A stretch of DNA of 64,000 nucleotides, from the NCBI GenBank assembly GCA_938034445.1, contig CALHLD010000010.1, forward strand, positions 1-64,000, written 5' to 3'. This DNA comes from an uncultured archaeon. Its GTDB lineage: Archaea > Thermoproteota > Nitrososphaeria > JACIWG01. The notes under the pieces were generated by a model that was not told the DNA's origin, ran no database searches, and was given only the letters and a program-made list of their open reading frames with translations. The position numbers and the translations under genes were made by a program. Position 1 is the first letter of the stretch. Every line of letters starts with the position of its first letter. Of this stretch, positions 52,063 to 61,552 are shown one piece after another.

Positions 52063-53256
52063 ATGGCCTTTATTCTAGCCTTTTTTCTCGCGGGACTTAT
52101 ATTGATAGCAGGTTTTCTTTCTGACATTCTCTTTAAAAAAACAAACTTTCCAGACATCTTGATAATGATCTTCTGCGGCTTCTTGCTTGGGCCTCTTCTA
52201 AAAATTATTGATCCTGAAGATTTAGCCCCAATAACGCCACTTTTGGCCTCACTTGCACTTCTTATTATCTTGTTTGAAGGAGGTTTAAACTTGGACCTAT
52301 TCAAGGTTTTAACTGAAGCGCCTAGAGCTGTTGTCTTAGCTATTTCAGGAATGATTGCATCCATTTTAGTCACATATGCGTTTACATTCTACTTTCTCAA
52401 ATGGGATCTTCTGAGCTCAATTTTGCTTGGAACAATAGTAGGTGGCACCTCTTCTTCGATTGTTATTCCAATGGTAAGACATGCTAATGTTGCTGAAAAG
52501 GTTTATACGACATTGTTCTTAGAATCTGTTTTCACAGATGCATTTGTTGTCGTTCTTGGTATAACTTTGCTTCAAATTTTGAAAACACCTACGGTAGGTG
52601 AGAACATGTTTTCTACTGCAGCCGTACAGATAACTGCACAATTTTCTACAGGAATAGTTTTTGGAGCCATTATTGGTGTTAGCTGGCTGAGGGTTTTAAG
52701 GAGTATAAGAGGTAAACCTTATGATGATATAATGACGTTAACAATTGTACTACTCTTTTACTCAATAGTAGAATTTTTAGGAGGAAACGGTGCAATCTTC
52801 TCACTAACCTTCGGTCTCATACTTGGAAATGGTAGGGAAATTTGTAGAATGCTAAAAATTCAGGAAACTATTGAGGCAACAGAAATTATGAAAAAATTTG
52901 AGTATCAGATTTCATTTCTTTTAAGGACATTCTTCTTCGTTAACCTAGGGCTCATTCTTTCAGTCTACGATTTTAAACCATTCTTGTATGGAATAATTTT
53001 GACTGGATTACTTTTCATTGGAAGATATGGTGCTGCAATTCTTTCCTCTATAAAGAATCCTGTTTTAAGTAATGAGAGAACGCTTATGGCAGTTATGATG
53101 CCTCGTGGACTTGCTGCCGCGGTAATGGCTCAGATTGTTTCAACTTCAGGTTTGGAAAATGGTAGTATGTACTATGATATAACAATTGCTGTAATAATAA
53201 TGAGTGTTATATTGACATCTATAGGATTCTATTTAGTGACAAAAAAACGTTCATAA
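52063..53256 (+). CDS. Monovalent cation/proton antiporter (CPA family)
   Basis: 397 residues, about twelve membrane helices. ALLIILFEGGLNLDL is the helix-4/5 region, TIVGGTSSSIVIPMVRHANV and ESVFTDAFVVVLGITLL the ion-site helices, where an ESxxxD(A) pattern is seen with Thr-Asp instead of the more usual Asn-Asp. MMPRGLAAAVMAQIV is the P-R-G-x-x-x-A motif of CPA1 exchangers. There is no cytosolic TrkA-N domain. Start ATG 52063. Confidence 0.88.
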   Translation: MAFILAFFLAGLILIAGFLSDILFKKTNFPDILIMIFCGFLLGPLLKIIDPEDLAPITPLLASLALLIILFEGGLNLDLFKVLTEAPRAVVLAISGMIASILVTYAFTFYFLKWDLLSSILLGTIVGGTSSSIVIPMVRHANVAEKVYTTLFLESVFTDAFVVVLGITLLQILKTPTVGENMFSTAAVQITAQFSTGIVFGAIIGVSWLRVLRSIRGKPYDDIMTLTIVLLFYSIVEFLGGNGAIFSLTFGLILGNGREICRMLKIQETIEATEIMKKFEYQISFLLRTFFFVNLGLILSVYDFKPFLYGIILTGLLFIGRYGAAILSSIKNPVLSNERTLMAVMMPRGLAAAVMAQIVSTSGLENGSMYYDITIAVIIMSVILTSIGFYLVTKKRS

Positions 53257-53847
53257 GTTACTTAACATATTTTCATTAAATTCACGTAAATTTACTTTTA
53301 ACACAAGCTCCCTTTCCATGCTATCTATACCCTTTAAAGTGGAAATAAATCCAATTAACATCGATATAATTGCTTTTTGTATATATGGCTTTATGTTTAT
53401 CCTTTTTCCGTCAACATATAATTGGGTCGAATCAGCTGGCAATCTAAATATTGCCTCCAAAACCGGCTCTATAGTTTCCCCAACATTCCATTTAGCAATA
53501 TAATTTTCTCTAATTACATCGGTTTCTCCAACCAAGACTTTTGGACAAATAAATTCCTTACCTCCTTCAACGATTAAGAAATCTACTGGAGGAACAAGCC
53601 TTTTAATATCCTCTAAATCTCTTTTGCCAAAAAAAGCTACCGTTTCATTTTCAGCCAATCCTATTGCCATGGATGCGCCAGAAGCTAGGTGACGAGCTGT
53701 GTCTTTTCCTTTTAAGTCAAAACTTTCAAAATGAGTATGCTTCACGGTACATACAGAATAGCCTTTTGAGGTTAAAGCTTTTGTTAACTGCTCCACTAAT
53801 GTTGTCTTCCCCTTACCTGATTCACCGACAACACAAAACACTCTCAT
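53251..53847 (-). CDS. mobB: MobB-like molybdopterin-guanine dinucleotide protein
   Basis: GTP-binding accessory of molybdenum/tungsten cofactor maturation. Walker A is GESGKGKTTLVEQL; TVKHTHFESFDLKGKDTARH is the conserved K-H-x-x-H region, and VDFLIVEGGKEF is the switch region. The C-terminal 80 residues form an archaeal extension (YVDGKRINIKPYIQKAI) like that in other archaeal MobB proteins. It could serve the AOR at 14 kb. It is convergent with the antiporter gene, overlapping 6 bases. Confidence 0.86.
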   Translation of the reverse strand: MRVFCVVGESGKGKTTLVEQLTKALTSKGYSVCTVKHTHFESFDLKGKDTARHLASGASMAIGLAENETVAFFGKRDLEDIKRLVPPVDFLIVEGGKEFICPKVLVGETDVIRENYIAKWNVGETIEPVLEAIFRLPADSTQLYVDGKRINIKPYIQKAIISMLIGFISTLKGIDSMERELVLKVNLREFNENMLSNL

Positions 53848-53925
53848 ATATAGTCGATTGATGATATAATATTATACTTTATATATTTTAAAAAATTTTT
53901 AAAAAAATTATAAAATTGTGTTTAT

Positions 53926-55077
53926 ATGGAAAAGAGGGCTTGGAAAACTGGTATGCTCTACCATCATAATTTTTTCAATAAACTGGGAAACTCAATCATA
54001 CCATTTTATCTATTTTCATTCTGTTCAGAAACTGCAATGGTCTTAATATCTATATATCTCCCCTACTATTCATACCAACTTAAGGCTACAGAAATTGAAG
54101 TAGGCTTAATAGGTGCAGCTTCAGGAATACCCTACATTTTTATCCCATTTGTAGCAGGCAACCTTTCTGATAAGATTGGAAGAAAGAAGGGGTTAATAGT
54201 AGGAACATTAATTGTATTGATATGTTATATTTTATTCTTCTTAATTTCAAGTCCACTTATATTCATTCCAGTTAGAGTTATTGAAGGTGTAGGCTGGTCT
54301 TTTGTTTGGCCGTCTATGGAGGCAATATTAGGTGGAGATAAGAGAAAGTTGCAGGTATATAATATTATGTGGGGGATTGGTGCTACTGTTGCACCATATT
54401 TAGGGGGCACTTTTTACCAAATTTTTGGTGCAAAAAATATTCTTTTATTAACAATTGGTCTTATGCTGTCAGCAATATTATTATCTAGACTGGGAAAATA
54501 TAACATAGATATTAGTTATGTCAGGGGAAATAGGGTGGAGATAAATAATTTTAAAGTTAATAGCATTTTATTCTTTCCATTCGTTTATGGAATTATCAGC
54601 TTCATAATGCTCACCTTCTTTCCAATTTATGCTGAAGAAACAGCAATTTCTTTAAATGTTTCAGGACTAGTTCTAAGTTTAATGAACTTGGGACGGTTAA
54701 TAGCGTTTATCGTGTCAAACAACAAAGTGTTCGAGAAAGAAACAGTGCAATCAGCGCTCACCATATTTTTAGGCCTACTACCTCTAGGGCTAGTGTTTTA
54801 TGCAAATGAACTATTTTTACTTCCACTCTTTTTTTCAATAGGCTTCTCTTTGGGCATAACATATGCACAAGCATTATCAAAAATTCTATCAATTTCAGAA
54901 GTGAAAAGAGGATATTATGCAGGACTTTTTGAATCATTTCTAGGATTAGGTGCCTTCCTAGGCCCTTTCGTAGGTGGTATCATAGCAAATATTTCAATAA
55001 GTTACATCTTCATCACACCAACGATTATTGTAATTCCTTTCATAATATTAAAGAAAGCAAAAAATTTTATGCATTAA
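53926..55077 (+). CDS. Major facilitator superfamily transporter
   Basis: 383 residues, twelve membrane helices. GNLSDKIGRKKGLIVGTLI is motif A between helices 2 and 3; EGVGWSFVWPSMEAILGGDK lies near helix 4-5. EVKRGYYAGLFESFLGLGAF resembles the second-half repeat. Substrate unknown. A TATA-like TTTATATATTTT lies at about 53879-53890, about 40 bases upstream of ATG 53926. Confidence 0.88.
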   Translation: MEKRAWKTGMLYHHNFFNKLGNSIIPFYLFSFCSETAMVLISIYLPYYSYQLKATEIEVGLIGAASGIPYIFIPFVAGNLSDKIGRKKGLIVGTLIVLICYILFFLISSPLIFIPVRVIEGVGWSFVWPSMEAILGGDKRKLQVYNIMWGIGATVAPYLGGTFYQIFGAKNILLLTIGLMLSAILLSRLGKYNIDISYVRGNRVEINNFKVNSILFFPFVYGIISFIMLTFFPIYAEETAISLNVSGLVLSLMNLGRLIAFIVSNNKVFEKETVQSALTIFLGLLPLGLVFYANELFLLPLFFSIGFSLGITYAQALSKILSISEVKRGYYAGLFESFLGLGAFLGPFVGGIIANISISYIFITPTIIVIPFIILKKAKNFMH

Positions 55078-55119
55078 AAGTTTTTATTTAGGAATAGTGG
55101 ATTCTGTTTTTGAAAGTTA

Positions 55120-56040
55120 TTGAAGCCACTATTTAATGTTATAAAAGATTTAGGAAAAGAAATAGAGGGAGACTTTATTACAGTAGAAAAGAAAGAAGAG
55201 CATATAAAATTTGATACTGGACTGCATACATCAATTATAAAGGTGGAAAAGGAAATTATTAGACATCTTAACTTTAAAGACAATTCATTAACAAATAAAA
55301 TTTTTGAAAACTTGGATGTTAGGCAAGGATACATATTATGTGATGGTGGTTTACTTTATGATGTATGTATTGCATTTTTTCTAACCAAGCATAAGCCTAC
55401 ACCCACTTTTGCAAAAGCAACCGTTAAAGGAGCTAATCAGGTACAAAGCATTACAGGGTTTTTTCTTCCAATATATGATTCAAAAAATTTAAGATATAAT
55501 ATTGTATCTCATTTGCATATCGTTTTTACAAATATTGGAAGTGGACAAACTTTTAGTGGCCATTTAGTAGACGCGCCAGCTGGAAAACTTAAAGTCAAAA
55601 TCGTTCCCATTTCTGGAAAGTCGCTTAAAAGAGATGTTGACCCTAACACAGGACTAATGTACTTAAGAGCACATCCTGTAGGAGATTTTAGCCCAAAATC
55701 AGGTGACACAATTCTTTTCGCATGTGGCCCAAAAGAAATTTTTCCATTAAAGCTCATCAAACATTTTAATAAATTTAATGTGAAAAGAGCGAAAATTATT
55801 TTTGCTGTAGGCACTCTAACATCAGCATGCATACTTAATTCTAATAACAGTATTATGATAAAGCCTAAGGAAGGACTTGAGCTAGCGCGAACCCAAGGAG
55901 AAATCTTATTAAAAGAATATTTTAATGAGTATAAGATAAATGTCCATTTAACAGATAGGTGTGGAATACAGCATAAAGGCTTGCTTGCATATGGTAGGGT
56001 TAAAGAGCTTGTAGAAGGCTTATTAAAAGTTGAAGTCTAG
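55120..56040 (+). CDS. Unknown protein with PPC-like strings
   Basis: 306 residues. The middle reads VSHLHIVFTNIGSGQTFSGH then LVDAPAGKLKVKIVPIS, which resembles the HLHA...GGHLxEG pattern of PPC (DUF296) domains. The N-terminal 110 residues are alpha/beta without a known motif. The C-terminal 90 (IIFAVGTLTSACILNSNNSI, LTDRCGIQHKGLLAYGRVK) are also unassigned. The PPC link is a guess. It starts at TTG 55120 and ends 6 bases before the RNase Z-like gene, so the two are co-transcribed. Confidence 0.6.
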   Translation: MKPLFNVIKDLGKEIEGDFITVEKKEEHIKFDTGLHTSIIKVEKEIIRHLNFKDNSLTNKIFENLDVRQGYILCDGGLLYDVCIAFFLTKHKPTPTFAKATVKGANQVQSITGFFLPIYDSKNLRYNIVSHLHIVFTNIGSGQTFSGHLVDAPAGKLKVKIVPISGKSLKRDVDPNTGLMYLRAHPVGDFSPKSGDTILFACGPKEIFPLKLIKHFNKFNVKRAKIIFAVGTLTSACILNSNNSIMIKPKEGLELARTQGEILLKEYFNEYKINVHLTDRCGIQHKGLLAYGRVKELVEGLLKVEV

Positions 56041-56046
56041 TAGGTC

Positions 56047-56811
56047 ATGGGTTTAAATGGGTGTTTTATTTTGGTTCGAGTAGTTTTTTTAGGTGTTGGT
56101 GGTTGGATATCTGAACCAAGCTTAGGCCACACATCAATTCTTATAGAAAGTTCTAGAGGAGAGAGGGTTCTTTTAGATGCTGGCGAAGGAGTTTATTTCA
56201 TGTTAAAGCGTTTTGGCTACGATATTGAGGATATCGACTATGTTATAATAACCCACGCTCACGGTGACCATATACTTGGTTTACCAACCCTAGTACAGAT
56301 GCGCATTCATAGTAGACTAGAAAAACTTTGTATTATAACACTTAATGAGGCTGTAGAGGCAGTGAAAACCATACTTAGAGTTACTGGCTATAATAATGCT
56401 GAAAATTTTGTAGAAATAATTGAGCTAGAACCTTATAGAGAATTGTATATTGAAGGATATAAGATAACATTTATCGAGGCACCCCATACGATTCCAGCCG
56501 TATCGGTTAAAGTGGATGTTGATGGAAAATGTATAGTTTATAGTGGTGACACTATATATAATCCAAAACTTATAGAGTTTGCTAGAAAATGCAATTTATT
56601 AATACATGAGGCATCTGATTACTCTCAGGAAGCGTACAAGTATGGACATAGCTCATACCAGGATGCTATAAAAGTAGCTGCAGAAGCGAACGCTGACACA
56701 CTGGCACTCGTACACTTCTATCAAAAACCACAGCCAATTGAAGTTAAAAAAATTTTGGATAAGCCTAAAAAGATTTACATACCGTATCCGGGCATGTTTT
56801 TAGAAATCTAA
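56047..56811 (+). CDS. Metallo-beta-lactamase hydrolase, RNase Z-like
   Basis: 254 residues. VIITHAHGDHILGLP is the zinc site (HxHxDH), GHTSILIESSRGERVLLDAG the fold start, IVYSGDTIYNPKLIEFA the bridging Asp, and HEASDYSQEAYKYGHSSYQD ... LALVHFYQKP the last His ligands. This is the RNase Z/arylsulfatase-like branch, but the exosite arm of tRNase Z is not clear, so tRNA 3' processing is uncertain. ATG 56047 is taken; the TTG at 56071 (VRVVFLGVGG) would fit the domain start even better. Confidence 0.82.
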   Translation: MGLNGCFILVRVVFLGVGGWISEPSLGHTSILIESSRGERVLLDAGEGVYFMLKRFGYDIEDIDYVIITHAHGDHILGLPTLVQMRIHSRLEKLCIITLNEAVEAVKTILRVTGYNNAENFVEIIELEPYRELYIEGYKITFIEAPHTIPAVSVKVDVDGKCIVYSGDTIYNPKLIEFARKCNLLIHEASDYSQEAYKYGHSSYQDAIKVAAEANADTLALVHFYQKPQPIEVKKILDKPKKIYIPYPGMFLEI

Positions 56812-56816
56812 GATAA

Positions 56817-58025
56817 TTAAACATATTCTATTAAAAGGTAGCAGAATAGAAACTGTACAAGGTATACAAGTATCGATGATGGAACAAGCCACTTAAACAC
56901 TTCCTTAATCTTTGATTTAAAGAAACCAACTGTTAAAATAAGACATAGGTGTAATGGGGAAGTAAAGTATGCTAGAAAACTGCTCACATATAGTAAGGCA
57001 ACCTGTTCAGGCAAAATGGTTACAAAGGCGTCAGAAACCAGTGAAGCACTCATTATAGCGGAGGTCTGAGGTTCCGCAGTAATAAACCCAAAAATTAATG
57101 GGATGAGAGAGAAGAAGGCTAGTGTAGGAAAACCGAGCGCGATCGCATTTTCTACTATAAAAGTGTCTACGTGCATGTATTTTATAATATTTCTAAAATA
57201 TAGTGCGCCAAGAACAGATGCTACAAGCTGCCATCTAAAACCCTTCCTAATAATTTCTATAAAATTCGATAAATTTACTTTACCCAACAATATTGCAGAA
57301 AATATTCCTAAAAGCAAGGAGATAATTAGATGCACACCTAAAACATTTGTCAAAATCGTCACAGTAATGGGGAAAACACCTTTCAAAAATGAGTATGAAA
57401 ATGATCTTCTGCCATTATGGGAACTAGAAACCCTTATTGGCCTAATCAAAAAGATGTAGCCGAAAACAACATATAAAATAAATGCGGGAACATTAACAAT
57501 AATAATATCGTATATGTTTTTGTTAGTGATTTTGCAAACAACAATCAAAGTAGTAACTAGTGGAGAAATAAAGAACCACATGTGCCTAAACCACAAGTTA
57601 ATCAAACTTCTTCTTTCACTATCAACTTTAAGCTTTCCAGCTTCACCGTCTATAAGTGGTGCAGAAACTAGTGCACCACCCATCATTGGAAAAAGGCCGA
57701 AAACAGACGGAATAATCGCCAACACAGCCCTTTGAGACAGCATCATCTTTAAGCCGGCGATAAGTTCGTCAATCAACTTACTTTCTATCATAGCCTGTGC
57801 AAATATAGGTATTAGAGCGACAGCTAAAACAAGCTCGTAGGTGATCCGTTCACTTGCGGTAATTAAAAGAGTTGATATGATACCCATAATGTCTATTCCA
57901 AAAAGCATTCCCAAAACAATAGCTCCAGAAAATAAGGCGAGACCATAATTTACATGCTTAATAACCAAGACGATAACGAGACCATAACTTAATGCAAGTG
58001 CAAGAAAACCTAATAGTACATCCAA
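56817..58025 (-). CDS. DUF401-family membrane permease
   Basis: 402 residues, about eleven membrane helices. The repeated hallmarks SVFGLFPMMGGALVSAPLID and NLWFRHMWFFISPLVTTLIV match DUF401 permeases, related to GntP-type carriers. Later GFITAEPQTSAIMSASL and YFTSPLHLCLILTVGFFK correspond in the second half. Substrate unknown. Start TTG 58025. Confidence 0.82.
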   Translation of the reverse strand: MDVLLGFLALALSYGLVIVLVIKHVNYGLALFSGAIVLGMLFGIDIMGIISTLLITASERITYELVLAVALIPIFAQAMIESKLIDELIAGLKMMLSQRAVLAIIPSVFGLFPMMGGALVSAPLIDGEAGKLKVDSERRSLINLWFRHMWFFISPLVTTLIVVCKITNKNIYDIIIVNVPAFILYVVFGYIFLIRPIRVSSSHNGRRSFSYSFLKGVFPITVTILTNVLGVHLIISLLLGIFSAILLGKVNLSNFIEIIRKGFRWQLVASVLGALYFRNIIKYMHVDTFIVENAIALGFPTLAFFSLIPLIFGFITAEPQTSAIMSASLVSDAFVTILPEQVALLYVSSFLAYFTSPLHLCLILTVGFFKSKIKEVFKWLVPSSILVYLVQFLFCYLLIEYV

Positions 58026-58096
58026 CTCTATCGCTAAAGCCTAAAATTGTGTAAAATAAATATTTTAAAAATTTTAACGCATTTTATAAAAAGCTT

Positions 58097-59377
58097 CTAA
58101 ACAACTTGTTCCTGTAAGCCTTGCTTGAGAACGGGTACAATAACTTCATTGTTAAGGTTATTCATAAGCTTAATTGTACTTAAATGTACTGTGTCAACTT
58201 CATCATTAACTTGTGTTAAGATAGTCAACGTCATTTCAGGGTCGACATGTATTATTAGTCCAAAACCTTTAACCATATCCTTATATCCTAGTGCAACAAA
58301 CATCCTATTAAGAGCATAGGAACTGAAAATAATCTCGTTATTCCTTAAATCGTATAATATGCATTGAAGGTCAAGAGGTCTTATTTTAAGGTTAAATCCT
58401 GCATCATTTAACTTACAAATACTATAGTTTCCAAAAAAGGAGCCTCTATTCAAATAAAAATTTTTGTCCAAAAATTTTATATTTAAATTAAAGAGGTTAA
58501 GGGATCTAGGTTTTCCCTTTCTCAAAAATCTTCGATACTGGTTTAGTCTCCTATAAAGTCTTTCCTCACGACTTTTTTGCTTAACCTTAGCCATCTTAAG
58601 CGGGACAACCTTTCCATGATACACTGAAGAAATAGACTTGAAAAGACCTAAACTATTCAAATTACTATCATCTCCAAGACAGAGTACTACATCTGGTTTG
58701 AACTTTAAAATCGAATTAACCTTATATTCTAGACCCCTATCTTTAACATAGCCATCAGTATTAACTATAAGCATGTCCACTGAACGTTCAAGTGCAAGAG
58801 ATTTTAAACGAATAATAGAGTCTATAACATGTTCCTCAAAACCTCTTGGAGAAATGACTCCAATAAACTCGTAATAATCTGCCGTCAACTCCCTTAAATC
58901 GAAAAAGCTCTTTTTAACAAATTTAAGCCCAATACAGCCTGGTGGAGCTAGATCACCTTGCCCAAGGTCTCCATCAAGCACACAAGGCTTTAGACCCCTA
59001 GACAAAGCATAATTTGCCAAGTAAGTGGACAGTGTCGATTTACCTGAATCAGTTTCGCCTACAATCATTACCTGCAAAGGTTTTGCTTCCAATAAGAGCT
59101 TACCAAAAACTTTTTCCACTTCACTAGACCAAATTTTTACACCACATTCAAAGTCATTTAACCAATATTTTCCACCATCTGATACTATCACTGAAACAAG
59201 AGCACCATCACTAGATTCTACTGGAACAAGCCTATTCCTTCTAACATTAACCCTTTCATTGGGATAAAGTTTTACACCTAAAATTTCGACAAAATTCTTC
59301 AATACCTCAATTTCCGCTGGACCTTGCACCATTAACGTTGTCTTTGGATCAACGGATATAACTTCTTCTGAAAGCAA
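58097..59377 (-). CDS. Polynucleotide 5'-hydroxyl kinase (Clp1/Grc3 type)
   Basis: 426 residues. Walker A VGETDSGKSTLSTYLANYAL near residue 107, GLKPCVLDGDLGQGDLAPPG as the Clp1 D-G-D-x-G-Q-x-x-x-x-P-G motif, and LIVNTDGYVKDRG as the T-D/N-G-W-like region. N- and C-terminal beta domains flank the P-loop core. Characterised archaeal members phosphorylate 5'-OH ends of RNA and DNA, with roles in RNA repair or tRNA splicing. Start TTG 59377. Confidence 0.88.
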   Translation of the reverse strand: MLSEEVISVDPKTTLMVQGPAEIEVLKNFVEILGVKLYPNERVNVRRNRLVPVESSDGALVSVIVSDGGKYWLNDFECGVKIWSSEVEKVFGKLLLEAKPLQVMIVGETDSGKSTLSTYLANYALSRGLKPCVLDGDLGQGDLAPPGCIGLKFVKKSFFDLRELTADYYEFIGVISPRGFEEHVIDSIIRLKSLALERSVDMLIVNTDGYVKDRGLEYKVNSILKFKPDVVLCLGDDSNLNSLGLFKSISSVYHGKVVPLKMAKVKQKSREERLYRRLNQYRRFLRKGKPRSLNLFNLNIKFLDKNFYLNRGSFFGNYSICKLNDAGFNLKIRPLDLQCILYDLRNNEIIFSSYALNRMFVALGYKDMVKGFGLIIHVDPEMTLTILTQVNDEVDTVHLSTIKLMNNLNNEVIVPVLKQGLQEQVV

Positions 59378-59498
59378 CTTCTAATGTCACAAAACTAAGG
59401 GAAACGCACCTTTTTAACCTTTCCAAAACATTATAATTGGAAATTTTTGGTATGCTACAAACTTTATATTATCGCGTATCATTAAATTAGTGACCTTT

Positions 59499-60551
59499 AT
59501 GAGTAAAGGGGTTAGTTTAAAAAATGTAGTATTAGCTTCAACTATTTTTGTAACAGTTTTTTTAGCCAGTTTCCTGGGAACAGTAGCATACTACAATTCT
59601 ATAATAGGCAAAAAGAATATAGAAATTAAATCACTTTTAAAAGAAAAGGAACAAATACAAACTTGGCTAGATAAAAATGTAACCCTACTTAATTCATTAA
59701 TCAAGGAAAAAGATAATCTACAACAAGATAATATTAGATTACAAGATTGGTTAAATAAAAACATAACCTACTATGAACAGAAGATAACAATATTACAAAA
59801 TCAGATAATTGACATGAACAATAAGATAGCAGAACTACAGTATATGGTCAATTCATATCAAGCTTACAAACAGGAATACCTATCATTTGAGGAAGCTTAC
59901 GAGAGGCTTAGAAGCATTGTGAACCAAAGAGTTAAGCACAAAAACGTAACATCATTCATAACACCATATGATTTAGCAGTAAAAGAGACTGTTTATAAAA
60001 TAACTGGTGGGTGGAGCAATCCTTCAGATATAAGCGAGTTTTGGAAAGATGTTAAAGCACTCTACAATTGGATTGTTAACAACATTGAATATAGGTATGA
60101 CGGCTTATATCCCATACTTCCACCTAAACCATATGAAAAAGTAGATTTTGAGAACGAAATGTGGCAATTTCCAAACGAAACATTAGAACTTAAAAAAGGA
60201 GACTGCGAGGACATGGCTATACTCTTATGTTCGATGATAATATGTTACGTAGACGGCAAATATCCAATAGAAGTGATTACAATATGTAGTGAGAAGTCAG
60301 GCCATGCTGCAGTACAGATACCTGTTTCAGGCTACAAGCTTGTAATATTGGATCCAGCAGGAAAATATTATAGCCAAGATATATGGGGCAATATAATGGC
60401 AAACGATATAAGATCTGAAATTAACAGATGGCTAAATTATTGGAAGCCTAAAATGGGAGGGGATATTCAAGTCTGTAGAATATTTTCGGATAAAATAGAT
60501 AAAGAGTTTACTTCAACAAACGAGTATATCGAATGGATGTATAGTAGGTAG
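59499..60551 (+). CDS. Membrane-anchored coiled-coil transglutaminase-like protein
   Basis: 350 residues from ATG 59499 (GTG 59490 is possible). A single N-terminal membrane helix (VVLASTIFVTVFLASFLGTV) is followed by a coiled coil (about 35-125) with repeated WLDKNVT/WLNKNIT units. A transglutaminase-like core then has LKKGDCEDMAILLCSM (catalytic Cys near 237), GHAAVQIPVSG (His) and LVILDPAGKYYS (Asp). The catalytic domain would face outside. Cleavage or crosslinking of surface proteins or peptides is possible; the substrate is unknown. A stand-alone gene. Confidence 0.8.
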   Translation: MSKGVSLKNVVLASTIFVTVFLASFLGTVAYYNSIIGKKNIEIKSLLKEKEQIQTWLDKNVTLLNSLIKEKDNLQQDNIRLQDWLNKNITYYEQKITILQNQIIDMNNKIAELQYMVNSYQAYKQEYLSFEEAYERLRSIVNQRVKHKNVTSFITPYDLAVKETVYKITGGWSNPSDISEFWKDVKALYNWIVNNIEYRYDGLYPILPPKPYEKVDFENEMWQFPNETLELKKGDCEDMAILLCSMIICYVDGKYPIEVITICSEKSGHAAVQIPVSGYKLVILDPAGKYYSQDIWGNIMANDIRSEINRWLNYWKPKMGGDIQVCRIFSDKIDKEFTSTNEYIEWMYSR

Positions 60552-60640
60552 ATGCAAAAAATTAGAAAAAGTTTAATAACATTGTAACATTTTATAATAA
60601 GTTTATATCTGTGCATAGTCTGTGTATAAATTGTGATATT

Positions 60641-60864
60641 ATGGGCTATAAAACGATAAGCCTTTCTGACAAGGCATACAAAAAACTTGCTGCTTTAAAA
60701 AGAGAGGGTGAATCTTTCACGGACGTGATACTCAGATTATGTTCTACTGCATCAAAAAACCTTTGACAAGCTTCGCTGGCGCTTGGGACATGTGCGAAGA
60801 AGAGGAAAGGGAAATTTTTGGCTTAATATCGGAGTTGTGGAGAAAATATAAAAAATATGCTTAG
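60641..60864 (+). pseudogene. VapB-type antitoxin with frameshift
   Basis: ATG 60641 starts KTISLSDKAYKKLAALKREG then ESFTDVILRLC, a VapB (DUF217-type) antitoxin, but the frame stops after 41 codons at TGA 60764-60766. One base more in the six-A run at about 60754-60759 would let it continue as PLTSFAGAWDMCEEEEREI to LWRKYKKYA and TAG 60862-60864, which is the usual length of about 74 residues. So it is broken by a single-base deletion in a homopolymer, or the run is a slippage site or a sequencing error. Confidence 0.6.
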
Positions 60865-61166
60865 ACACTGATTTCTTAGTCGCTTTATTTAGAAATCATC
60901 CTGATGCGGTAAAAAGGGCTGAAGAATATGATACAATGAATGTAGAGGTTTCTACAACATCAATAAATGCTTTTGAAATATATTTTGGTGCCTTCAGGTC
61001 AAAGAATGCTATAAAGAATGTTAAAAAAGCAGATGAACTATTTAATTCTATAAAAGTTATAGAATTAACTTTAGAAAGTTCTAAAAAATCCGCTGAAATC
61101 TTATCTGAACTATTGCGTAAAGGGACGCCTTTTCCAAATCACCATTTTTTCCAGACGCTTTACTAG
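60863..61166 (+). pseudogene. VapC PIN-domain toxin remnant
   Basis: The frame LDTDFLVALFRNHPDAVKRA is a PIN-domain N-terminus with its first Asp. EVSTTSINAFEIYFGAFRSK holds the Glu region. No start codon exists in this frame after the preceding stop; ATGCTTAGAC at 60859 would need one base removed to give M-L-D-T-D. After LLRKGTPF the sequence departs from the normal VapC end (G-x-x-x-x-x-D-x-x-I-A) and stops at TAG 61164-61166. An in-frame ATG at 60936 would lack the catalytic Asp. Confidence 0.6.
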
Positions 61167-61498
61167 GTTTAATGCTTTTTAAAAAAAGAGGATATGCAAC
61201 TGGAATAATATCTAATACTGAAAAGAAGCTTATCAGAATAACTTTAGCTGGAGTAGAAGACCTCTTCGACTACGTTGTTACAGCAGAAGACACAGGCTTC
61301 TATAAGCCAAATAAAAACGCTTTTATAAAAGCTTATAAGATAATGGGTGTAGACTTAAAGGATGTGGTTCATGTTTCAGCCTACCCGCAATATGATTTAG
61401 AAACGGCGTCTAAGCTTGGTGTTGAAACCGTTTGTTTGGATAGGTATGGTTACAGTTGGAAGAGAAGAGTGCATACGCTTGACGCGCTTGAAATCTAA
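61150..61498 (+). pseudogene. C-terminal fragment of a HAD hydrolase
   Basis: PDALLGLMLFKKRGYATGII then SNTEKKLIR carries motif II (ISNT) of the 2-haloacid-dehalogenase group, and DTGFYKPNKNAFIKAYKIM carries the motif III Lys (KPN). HVSAYPQYDLETASKLGVET corresponds to the motif IV region (usually GDxxxxD), here with Ser-Ala instead of the first Gly-Asp. The N-terminal half with the nucleophile DxD is missing. It is joined to the VapC remnant, overlapping it by a few codons. ATG 61172 could start a 108-residue product, but it would be inactive. Confidence 0.6.
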
Positions 61499-61552
61499 CC
61501 AAAAGGGTTACGCTAAAATATTTGGAAATGTTGGGTAACATGAATTATTATT

